From Andrena cerasifolii (lineage: Eukaryota; Arthropoda; Insecta; Hymenoptera; Andrenidae), in assembly GCF_050908995.1 (NCBI RefSeq), contig NC_135131.1, positions 10,620,001 through 10,684,000 of the forward strand: 64,000 bases of DNA, read 5' to 3'. A program made the translations under genes and the position numbers. Under the pieces are notes generated by a model. The model did not search any database. It worked only from the letters and a program-made list of their open reading frames with translations, and was not told where the DNA came from. The stretch's first letter is position 1. Every line of letters starts with the position of its first letter. Below, piece after piece: positions 12,501-24,500 of the stretch.

Positions 12501-15500
12501 TTCAGCCTGGAATTGATAAGAGTTGCTCTCATTTCGCGCGGGATATGTACTTCTTCGCTTAGTTTAAAGGAAACTCTTAGCAGGAGTCATTGCTGGCGGT
12601 AGTCGTTACTAGGCGTTCAAATCTGTGATCATAGCTTTGCCTGAGTTCAGTGAAAAGGGTGGACGAGGGAATTTGGTTTATTGGAGGAAGGATTTGTTAA
12701 TTCGTGGTTCTTTATTGTGGATCATTTGTGGATGTGGGAAGAGTAGTCAGAGTTTGAGATGCATAGGTACTCCTTCACCATTAAAATTAATGTCGACCAA
12801 CAATTCGCACGAAATAGGAATTTGGTATTAGAATATTTCCCGCACCCCACAATATTTACAGAATGACTAGCTTTACTACTCGGCTTCGCCCAAAATTTAG
12901 AGTCTGATTTTATAAAAAAAATATATTTTTTATTTATTTGTGAAAATAGTCACATTCATCTGGATTAGTCAGGCATCAACTGAGGCTCATTTCGTGATCC
13001 CAGAGTTTATCGTTCGAAAGTTTTTAGGCGATATAGAAGCTTTCTGCTTTATATATTGAGATCAAGCTGGCGCCAGTTGCTTGGACCACTTTGTGCACTA
13101 ACTCTTGTTCAGATTCAGGTAAATAAGTACTTATTTACGAGAATCTGGATTGCTTCAAGTGGCCATTTGTTTTACTCACACATGACCGATTTCGTGAGCA
13201 ATCGTAAACGCAGCTGCCAAACCGTTGTCTTGGACTATGGCGCACGAGGATCCTGGTGAACACATTCGGCCCAGTTCAGCTAGGCCCAACGTGTCGCATC
13301 GCATTTCGTCGGGATTGTGACAGAGATTTTCCCTGAAATCGTTTCAATTCATTTAAAGTTAGCATTAAAAATTAATTTTCAGTTACAATACGCTGTTACG
13401 AAGGTACTTCAAAATTTTCAATAATTACTTCAATCTTTCTACGAACATCATTCGTTCTTTTCGAAAAAAAATTTTAAACTGTATTTGACTAATATTGTTA
13501 TTAGGAGATTCTAGTTTTTTTTGTTGTATACTGACTAATTCATTTCATAATATAATCGTTATTATCGTTAATTGTTACTTAAATTTTGATTATTATTGCT
13601 CCCACAAAAATAAAAAATACTATCTTTTACTGATGAAACGTGGAATGCAAGATGTTGCACTATTAAAATAATTGGACGTCAGTGATACTAAAAGTATGAA
13701 TACCTTTGTAGCATCGGAATTATTAATGCTACCCACCTCGTTAAAAGGAGAGCAGCGTCGTGGTGCTCTGGGGATGGTTCATCTGGGTTGTTGTTTTTCT
13801 GCCAGTGGCAAAACCTCTTCAACATGTCAGCTGCGGCGATTCCTTCTCTTCCATTGCGCCTAGTCGCGAATAGCTCGTCGGTCTGTACGATTTTCATCAC
13901 CGAAATACTTACGGGATTACCGATAGACTGGTCTTTATAGATTCGTGAGACCTGGAAAAGAGAGACACGTTATTTTTACTCTTAAAAAATCAAAATTTAA
14001 TTTTCATATTTGACGCGTAGTTTGCTTAATGATTGATTCCGCTGAAAATAAATATTAGGTACAAATACCAACATATTCAGAGTGATTCTCGAAAGTGGAT
14101 CGAACCCCTAGCAATTTTTACAAAATTGCAGCAAGGAATTTTAGTTTAAGATCCCACAAACTTAAACTTTAAGATCCCAGAAACTTTCACTTTGAGATTC
14201 CAGAAACTTAAACCTTAAGATCCCACAAAATTAAACTTTGAGACCCCACGAAATTAAATTTTAAAATTCCACAAACTTAAACTTCAAGATCACACAAACT
14301 TGAACCTTAAGATCCCACCAAATTAAACTTTAAGGCCCCACAAAATTAAATTTTAAAATTCCACAACCTTAAACTTCAAGATCCCACAAATTTAAACCTT
14401 AAGATCCCACAAAATTAAACTTTGAGACCCCACAAAATTAAATTTTAAAATTCCACAAACTTAAACTTCAAGATCCCACAAACTTGAACCTTAAGATCCC
14501 ACAAACTTAAACTTTAAGTTCCTACAAAGTGAAACTTTAAGATCTTATTAGTTTAATACAAAGAAAAATCATTGAAACAAATTGAACAGTTATACTTATC
14601 GATTTTTCTCTATAAAATTCAAACTCCCATCTCTCTTCGAGGTAAAAAAAAATTCCCCCCTAAAACTCGAAGCTCAATGCATCCCACTTGACATAATTCA
14701 TCCCGTCCCCTAACAAAATTGAAATTGTTACCACGTAATCGAACCTGATACGATAATCGCGATAATGATCCAACCCTGATAACCACCCCCGCTTGCAAAA
14801 CACCGGCCTCGCACGAGTGCGCACAACTATAAAGGAGAAACTTGTCGAAACGCTCCGGAGCTGCATCTCCGTCGAGTGAAAAAGCAATTTGCCGGTTGCG
14901 CTCGCGTTCCCATTCAAGTTTCTAATTTATACACTCGCCGTGAAACGCGCGATAACGCCCGGCAGCTAATCACCGCCGTCAGGAATCTATCGAGTGCAAA
15001 ACTGCGCAGTCCCTTCTTCCTTTAACTTTCTAAACGCCGCGGCAGCTTGTAAATAACCGATCGGGAGCGCCACTCTTCTGGTTACCTAATAATCATTATC
15101 CTCGGTTGGATAATGATATGGCGAGACCCCGTGGTGTCCAACGCAGCCACCTCCCGAGAACAGAAGTGCAAATGGAGGAAGACAGGGGCGAGAAAGGGAT
15201 CAGGAAGCGTGGCCGATCGCGGCGCGCTTTTCGGGCGGTTGTCTCTGGCTGTTTGCTCGCGGGGGAAAATGGCAATAACTGGCGTGTAATTAAAAAAGTG
15301 ACGGAGGGGAAGGCGAGATTAAGCGATGTAATCGAAAAGTAGCCGCGCGTCCTCCGCGCCTCGCCCGTCCGTACCCACGGATTCGTTCCACGGAGATTGG
15401 ACGCTGCCTTTTGGGATGCAAGGCACGCCGCTAATTAAGAGTCAACTGTGTCTCGCATTGTTTATGCATGGTCGTCCTCTTTTTCCTTTCTCCTCCGGTG

Positions 15501-18500
15501 CGTGTACTTTTCTTCCTCAGCCTCTCTCTCTGCCCTCGCCCCCTTCTTCGCGTGCACGCATGCCCCCTTAACGCTTCGTCGAGATGCGATCCAGCGGGGG
15601 TTTGTAAAAATTCTGGCGAGGGCCTTATTAACTGGCGTAGGTGCTTCGCGATTTTTGCACGAAATTATTAGCCGCGTGGGACGCTTACGTCGTTCTTCAA
15701 GTTTCTTCAAGAGTAATGGGATTTATTTAGGGTTTGATGGCTCGTAATTGAACGTGTAATTAGGAGACTGTATCCACGATTTCGGTAACGTCGGAAACCA
15801 CTTGCCGTTTAAAAAACGTTGCAACAGGCGAAACGGAGGATATACGGCGCCGAGTCTGCGGAATATGGCGGATGGTTAATTACTCGCCAGACCAAAGCGT
15901 GCTGCTCTTTTTGAGTCGCGATTGCTGCACGTGGTCCAGCGCTGTCGTGGACAGTGTATTTTTATCCGCGAGCAGTGTCTTTAATTTGTCTACACCTTCG
16001 GAGGTCTCTGTTCCACTATATTGCTTAACACTCTTAGTGGCGACGGCATGAAAACGGTTTTGGCGTGTTTCCACCTCGTTTTTTGGAAAGTATACAGGGC
16101 CGGCCACGGGAGGGTGCAGCGGGTGCGAGGCACCCGAACTCTCGGCTGCCGCAGAAAATGGAAAAAGAGAAAAAGACAAAAATGAGGACGAACAATTTTT
16201 ATTTGATTGAAATTAATTTATAAACCGACTTGAATTTCACGGCTATGTGGAAAATTACCAACCCTCAAACTGACAAAGCTTAGTTAAACACAGTACGGTT
16301 CCCATAATTTTGATATTTATTTTGCAAAAAATTACTTAATGGAGAATCTAAATTATTAATAAACAGAAAATATTTAATAAAGAGAAAATTATTTAATGGA
16401 GAAACAAAAACTACAGAAAATTTAAAATAATATTAACTATACTATTCACTATTAAATATATTAATATACCATTACTATTAAAGAAGTTATATTTTTTTAC
16501 CGCTGAGAAATTCGTTGGGCCTCTAAAATATTTCTTGCATCCGGGATTATGGAGAATCCTTTCTCAGAAAAGAAACCAGGCTCGAAGCTTTGCACAAAAC
16601 ATTCCTGGACACGAGGGACATTTTTCCGAAAGCTCGCGCCACTGAAAGTGTTAATTTATTTTCTACCGATGTAGCTCACAATTGGATTTCGTCACCACTG
16701 GCATCGACGTTTCTTATTTAGAATTCACTCTTTTTCTTCGTGTATTACTATGCAACAGCCGTTCTTCGTCTTCGGCATAATCCACTCCTGCTGTAATCCC
16801 ACGTTACCTGGCATTCATCTCAGCGTCTGCATTCAGTAGCAGGCGCTAGGAGATACCTCTTTGCTAACGATTACAGGCGAGGAGCGTGTTCCAAAGTTCG
16901 CATATCATCGTGACTTCCGACCAGCCGTTCACCGGCGTCCGTGGCCTGTCGAAGGGGAGCATTTCGAAAGGCGGAGCGCAAAAACGCGCGCTGCTACAGT
17001 AGCGCCTCGAAAGAAGGAAAGGTCTCCGGCTCTAAATAAGCCGACTGCTATCCCCTTCGCTTCAGTTGCTCATAGGGTAATTACGGGAGAGATGCCGCAC
17101 TTTAAAAATTTTTACCGCGTCTAAATTTTGCAACGGAAATTTTTTGCAAGGGTAGATATTATTAGTTGAACATCTCAAGCTGATACTTGAATCGCGAAAA
17201 AATAAAATTTTAATATTTGTCACCCTTAAAATATTGAACGCCACTTCTGAGAGCGATGCCGGATTTCGAAACTACAATAAAATTCGAAAATACAATAAAA
17301 TTGGAGAAATAAATACGTACAGAAATTATTTCTGATTTCCTAAATTTAATCGTCTTTCCTTCTTTCTTCCACATTCATTACACAAAATAAATCTAAAATG
17401 CGAACAAAGAAAAGGAATCGTCTCTCCCAGTGCGGCATCCATAATTATTCTACTCCAATATGCTCCACGTTCACACGAAGTCAGGGCCGACTTTGGGGAG
17501 GGGGGTAGGCAGGGCGGCCGCCCTGGGCGCCAAATTTGTAAGGGCGCCACTATATGCGTTTATTAATTTATATCTGTTCTGCTACTTGATTTTCGTGCTC
17601 TTAGAGGGGCGCCATGATAATCTTGCTCGGTGGTGCCAAGTACGCTAAAGCCGCCCCTGCACGAAGTTTCATAGAAATCAGAATTTTCTGTTTGGATCGT
17701 TTCCTTGTTACTCTCTCTCGCTCGGTCGGAGCCTCTCTCATTCCACGCGGCAAGGCGATAAAGCAGAAGAACTCCGGGGTGTTCTGGACCGAATGTTATC
17801 TTCTTTCGAGATAAATCTGTATATAGCGTCGCGAAGGGAGTCGCGCTAGGCGAGCGTCCCAGGCGCGAGCAGGCGCTTAATCAATCAATTACGGGCAAGC
17901 AGCCGTTCTGTACGCGCGAATCTGTTGTAACCACTCCATTCGAGAGCGAGACGTGTCGGAGTGACACGTCAGGCCGACGTGTCCGAGGCGGTGCTCCAAT
18001 TGAATGCATCAGGGCCGATTCGTTTCATCTAATAAAGCTGCTTCGCGATGCCTCGCGACTTGTTCTTCACGGCTAATCGCTCGGACGAAGGTTCCTCCGC
18101 ATTTATGGGAGCCCACAAAAAGGCCATTGTTCCTCACCAACGTGTTTGGGATTGGAACATGCGTTGGGTCCGTCGACAACGCTTTGCCTGATCACTTTAG
18201 TCAGGCAATGAAGAATCGAACGCGTAAACATTGCACGTGCTGAAAACTATGAGTAGTTTCCGCTGTATCGACAGTTCAAGGAAGCACTTTATTACTGCCA
18301 TGCAGAATTTCAAGCTTTCCCGAGTATTATGTGGCAAGGACTACAGTTAAGCCGGAGATCCACCTAAAAGCTAATGCTAAGCTGTGCTAAGTTTGAAAAA
18401 ATTAGCGCCAATAAATCCTTATGGAACCGTTTCCACCAAAAGCTAAGCTAAGCTGTGCTAAGTTTGAAAAAATTAGCGCCAATAAATCCTTATGGAACCG

Positions 18501-21500
18501 TTTCCACCAAAAGCTAAGCTAAGCTGTGCTAAGTTTGAAAAAAAATAGCGCCAATAAATCCTTATGGAACCGTTTCCACCAAAAGCTAAGCTAAGCTGTG
18601 CTAAGTTTGAAAAAATTAGCGCCAATAAATCCGTATGGAACCGTTTCCACCAAAAGCTAAGCTAAGCTGTGCTAAGTTTGAAAAAAAATAGCGCTAATAA
18701 ATCCTTATGGAACCGTTTCCACCAAAAGCTAAGCTAAGCTGTGCTAAGTTTGAAAAAAAAATAGCGCTAATAAATCCTTATGGAACCGTTTCCACCAAAA
18801 GCTAAGCTAAGCTGTGCTAAGTTTGAAAAAATTAGCGCCAATAAATCCTTATGGAACCGTTTCCACCAAAAGCTAAGCTAAGCTGTGCTAAGTTTGAAAA
18901 AATTAGCGCCAGTAAATCCTTATGGAACTGTTTCCACCAACAGCTAAGCTAAGCTGTGCTAAGTTTGAAAAAAATAGCACCAATAAATCCTTATGGAACC
19001 GTTTTCACCAAAAGCTAAGCTAAGCAGTGCTGTATTTTTTTCGGAAGCTAAGTTAGCTCGACGTAGCACGAGATTCTCTGGCGAGCGATTTTCCGGAAAT
19101 GTAGCTACCTCGAGCTAACTTAGCATCCGAAAAACAACATAGCGCAGCTTAGCTTAGCTTTCGGTGGAGACGGTTCCCTAAAGATGTATCGAAGCTAAGT
19201 TTTTAAAACTCAGCATAGCTTCCACATGGACACCCGGCTTTAATGAAATGAAAAGATGTCGCAAATAGTTGAGAGATGATTACCAAGCGATTGTCGTTTA
19301 CGCGCGCTGGTGGTCGTTCCGAAAGCTGAAGGGGGTTGATCAACTGGGCATCAGAGGAGCGTAAAAATGTAAAGAAAGGCTCGGAAAGAAATCTCACTGG
19401 ACCGGTTAGAGGGGCCGACCGAGAAACACGGCGATTCAATCGTGTCACCAGGAGATCGCAATGTCAGACGCGCGCAAAGAGACAAGTTTTTCATTTCCAT
19501 GGAGGTGGTCATCCGTGAGCGGCGTCGTGATGCTTAAGCACCGTCCATATCTACCGCCAGCCTGTCCTACACTCGTACAGGTATGGTTAAATGGGTTATA
19601 GCGGCGACAAAAATTCATGTTTATCGACGTCGCTGGCGACGGTTGTTCCCCGTTGCCCGCTTCCCATTCGTCCCACGAGCCGGTGCGCCAGTGCATCGCC
19701 TCGAATTTCCAACGACTTGGGAAACTATAAACGACCTGCTTCGCTATAGGCAATTTTCTTATGGCGTAATCAAACGTAACAGAAATAAATAACGACTGAT
19801 TAATCATTAGTGTGATTTAAACGACGCAAAGTGTCATAATCGTTTCGCAGAAGTGAGCCAATAAAATGATAGTTATTCACAGCTTGGAAATTAGGTTCTT
19901 TATTTAGAAATTGAAGTTCGACGATTTTTAAATTTTATTCTTCTTCGGCATTAATTATCAACGTGTCTTTCAGATTGATCTGTTTGACAGTTTCGTGGTT
20001 CCTGTTGCACTGATTCGAAGGGCAACCCTTTTCTGTTTCACTGGAGTTGCGCAAGTGGGAGCGCGGCTTAAGGGCAACAGTATTAGATAGCAGATACGCG
20101 TAGTGAGGAGGAGGATTGTACGACGCAAAGAATTCCTTTATTTGGAGTTACTTCGTATACATTTCGCTCCGAAGAATCACTTAAGCGTTTAATCTCGGGG
20201 GCCATTAAATTTTACAGCTTTCAGCCTCGTTACAACCGAGTGATAAGATTACACAGCTACCCAACTGCATCTTCGTTACGCGCGACAAGCAACTCCGCGC
20301 ACTCTTAGCGTGATTTCCGCGAGTGACCGAGTTTTGAGGTGAATTTATGCTCGATGCACTGCCGACCCTCTCCGATTATCCGGGGACAGAAGAATCGTGG
20401 CACATTTCGATAGTCCCGCGCGGAGAAAAGCTAATAGAAGCACGAGCTATAGCCACGGAAGTAGCGGTTGCATAATGCGCTTTGCAATGTCCGCCACGGG
20501 AAATTCTTGCGTGGGAAATCGTCCTGGAAACGCGGTGAAATGGTTCTTAGCGTATTATAATTCTTGTTCAGACTTTTTGTAACAAACAACAGATTAATGG
20601 TCCTCCGTCTGGCAGTTTCGTGATCGATTTTCTAAGCTATTTACCATTAGCAGCACGATTCCCTTATTTCATTTCATATGAGATCTTACTTGCAATAATC
20701 CAGTGAGAAATCGTTTTGAAAACATTATAAGTGGGGTATGATAATTCTCATTCAGACTTTCCTTAATAAAACACAGTGTAACGGCTTACTTTGGGAGCTC
20801 TCGTGTAACTAAACACTGTAGAATTGGAAAATTAAAAAAAAATTTACCTGAAAATATTCTGCGTGTCAATGGTGATTTTTATTTAGAGTTTCTATGAGAA
20901 CGGATTTTCCTGGGCTTTTTTGCATATTTCTGGCCCCTTTCATTAATTTTATTGATTAGTTTCATATAAGTTGATCGTCTTGATAAATTAGCCTAATTTT
21001 AGGGGAAAGGTAATTTTTTATAGCGACTAATTCTACGTCCTTCATATTTTCCATTTGTGATGAGAAAACAGAATTTCTTGGGAAAATGTTCATAAGTACC
21101 GCCAGAAAGGTGACAGTGTCTTTCGACTTGATGTTGAATTGTCTACTTGAATGTTTAAATGTCCACTATAACTCTGGGATGCCGCATCCCACGCTTAAGA
21201 AGCAATATCTTTCGTGCCCCAGATTTGTTTGCGCTTTATTACAGTTGGCGTTGGTATCATTGGCAGTTTGCTACTATAATATCATTAACACTTCGTTACG
21301 CTTGTACCGTTTTCATTATTTATGTCACTCCGTTATATAAATATTCTGTTATTTGCATGCACTGCTGTTTCTTCAGCGTCTTCTATTTCATATTGATACC
21401 AAACATTTGACACTGTAATTCGATCATTCTTCTTCCTTGTAGCATCAAATATTCACATAGACATGAAGTATAAAAGCAGTCATTCATTCCGTTGCTATTT

Positions 21501-24500
21501 AAGGAAATAATTTTCGGTGAACACGATTGGTTAGTTCAGAATTCGAAGATTTATAATTGACGAAACGGCCACTGTTTTGCAGATATAAATTCTGGGTTAG
21601 GGGTCGTCCTTAAATTACATAAAGGTAATTTTGCCGACTTCTTACCCCCTCCCAACCCCTACAAAAATTCCTAAGATTTTATATTCCAACTCCCGGAAGA
21701 AAATTGCATCTCCCAAGCAAGAGGGTATCAACCCCCAATAAGTAACTGAAAAAAATTAAATAAATACCAGATTACTTACTCATAAGGGTGAACAAATTGA
21801 CACGGTGCAAAATAAAATTTTGGGGTGCAATAAGCACCACCCTAATACACACACACCCCGTATAAACGATTTTCCCACAAATGCGTAGCTTCATAAATCA
21901 CACGAATCTCTCGCAATGGTCCCAGCCTGAACGGAAGTCACCCAGCCGTTTCGCTGGGCTTCGTAATACGAAATTACAGAACGAAGAGTTGCTGGACGTC
22001 GGTCGACGTTCGAATCGATCACCGAAGGGAAAACGAAAGCATTCGAAGCTGTAAATAATAACGACAGGATGGGCCAGCTGTGCGTCATGCGTCCCGTAAC
22101 GAGACGTCTCGAAAGACGTACGACAGCCACTCGGCTTATCGGGACGGCCCCTCGACGCAACGTCAAATTAGATTTCATCGATTGGCAAAAGAAAGAAGTC
22201 ATGAATATCAACGGACGATCGACAGCCAGGAAAGCTGATTGAATCGTCGGATGAATGACGGGCGTGGGCACGTGAAAGTGAGCCCCGGACGCTTCGTGGG
22301 ATGTTGCCCTCTCCTCTGAGGTGTGGTCCGATTCGCGTGGGACGCTCGACCGACTGGATGGTAATGACCTGGTTGACAATGACGAGCCTAACCGTCAAAT
22401 TACATGAATCATTCATTTATCAAGCAACGATCGAGTTTCCTTCCCCGTTCTTCACTCCTCCGACTTTCTACCAACCCCTAGTGCCATTATTCTGTAATAA
22501 TCTGTGATATATATCTGCGATAGCCGTTCACGAAGGGTTGAATTCCGAAATTTAATTTCCTTCGCGCAAACAGGTTCTATAAAAAAATTACTTGAAATTT
22601 GCATACACTCCACTTTCTGCGAATTATGTTCAGGGTGTGGAAAATAGTGGTGTTTAGAATCTACGGGGGAAGTGCATCACTTTTAGTCAAACAAAAGTGT
22701 ATCGCACCCCGGGCAATTTCTTTTTCTTTGCCTATATTTCTGTAAATTTGTAGACCCTGAAATTGAAAGTTAAAAATTGGACGAATTTTAAGAATAAAAA
22801 TCGATTTTTTCTACAGCTATTTTTTCAACTGCATATTTCGTCATATAAAAATTTATATTTCTAGAAAAAATACTATTAGATTCATCACTGGAAAGTTAAA
22901 CGATTCAAAAATGCGAAAATGGTAACTGATAAATGACGCTGGGGTGCAGTGAACCCCATGTGATCAATTTCTGATTATAAGAAGCAGTGACCACGAAGGG
23001 TTGATACCTACTGGTGCCATAAAGAATTATTATTATTACCAAGTTTACTCATTTTTTAGTAATTCGTAGAGACACTTGTGCAAGTAGAATAGGGGTGTTC
23101 TGATCAGTGAAGTTTACTAGTGATGAGGATTGAAATTAGATTGAATAAGATAAATTCAAATTGTGAATTTAGAAGCTAAACCAACGCAGGTTCTTCTCGA
23201 GCACCCTGTAGCTTAGTATCCCAACCCTTAGTCCCGCGTTAGTTTCACAGAAATATAGGATTCGCAATTTGCAAAAAGGTCACCCGAGTAAATCAACCGA
23301 CGAGTTGAACCCACTTCCTTTGAAAACGAATTTAGTGCCTCGCGTGAATAATCGCGCGGCAATTCGCGATATTTTTGGTCTCATCCCTTTCAATTACACA
23401 AATCTCGTGGAAGGAAGCTTCGCAGCGAGACGGATCACCTTTCCGTCGTCTAATTTCCTGGGTCTGCTAGGCGCCGCCTGCGAAACCAGCCCGGCAGGCA
23501 TAAATTAAAGCGCGGGGCTCGCAAGTGGGAAAAGTGGTGCACGAGTCCACTTAACACTGGGACACATCCCACGTGCCCCGCGATCGTAAACGTTACGCGC
23601 TATTTAAAGATCCTGGACTATCGATTATATAATTGCTCATCCCACAGTGCACGCACAGCCCGATCGATCTTTCTCCTCGCGAGGCAGCTCGATTCGAATG
23701 CAAATTTCATTTTCTGCATCGGACTGATTGAATGCAAACGAGCTGGGTTAGGCCGCGATCCTCGCGCGGACACGCTGCCAGGAATTCAAATAGCTACCCC
23801 TTTTTCTACTTCCTGCCAACAATACTGTCCATTGTTTATTCATCCTTCCAGTAATCGCCTCTCTGGCACGCAATTACTTAGTTGCTACGTAATTATTCAT
23901 ACCAGGTACTCATCGATACTTCAAGCGCTCCAGTGCAGTATAAGTTGCACGTCCAGTCGCGAAGTACTGCTATTATTTATGACCCTCGTGAATCCTCAAT
24001 ACTCACTTCATCGCGAGAGCCATATATCCATGGCTTACTGCACAAATATTCTATGTCCATTTTTCTGAAATTGTGGAATTGTGTGTATCTTTAATTACAA
24101 AGTACTCTTGCATTTTTAAGTTTCCTCCAAACCGCCCAATCGCGGGATACTCTAGTACCACTCACAGTGGCGGATTTAAGCAAAAAGGCCCAGGTGGAAA
24201 ACGTTCTCAGGGGCCCATTTTTATGGGAAAATGAAGAGGTAGTTTACTAGAAATGGGCTAAATGTAGTAGTAAAGAAAGAAACATATAGTTTGGATACAA
24301 TTTTTTAAGGATGAGCCACCTGTGCTCACCGCCCGCCCGCTTATTACACCCTAGACACTCGTTTTTGAAGGTGATATTTGGAAATTAATTGTGAAGAACC
24401 TATCGCACCTACAGGGCAGGGGTTTCGCCCACGTATTTAGTAGTGTTCGAACTGTCAACACAATTTTTTGCAATGCATTATTTTGAAAATTGTACAAGTT

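Noticed and set aside
21891..22379. 162-codon minus-strand frame
   Set aside because: No recognised domain, Ser/Arg-rich, no splice or codon support; chance frame in a GC-richer patch of the intron.
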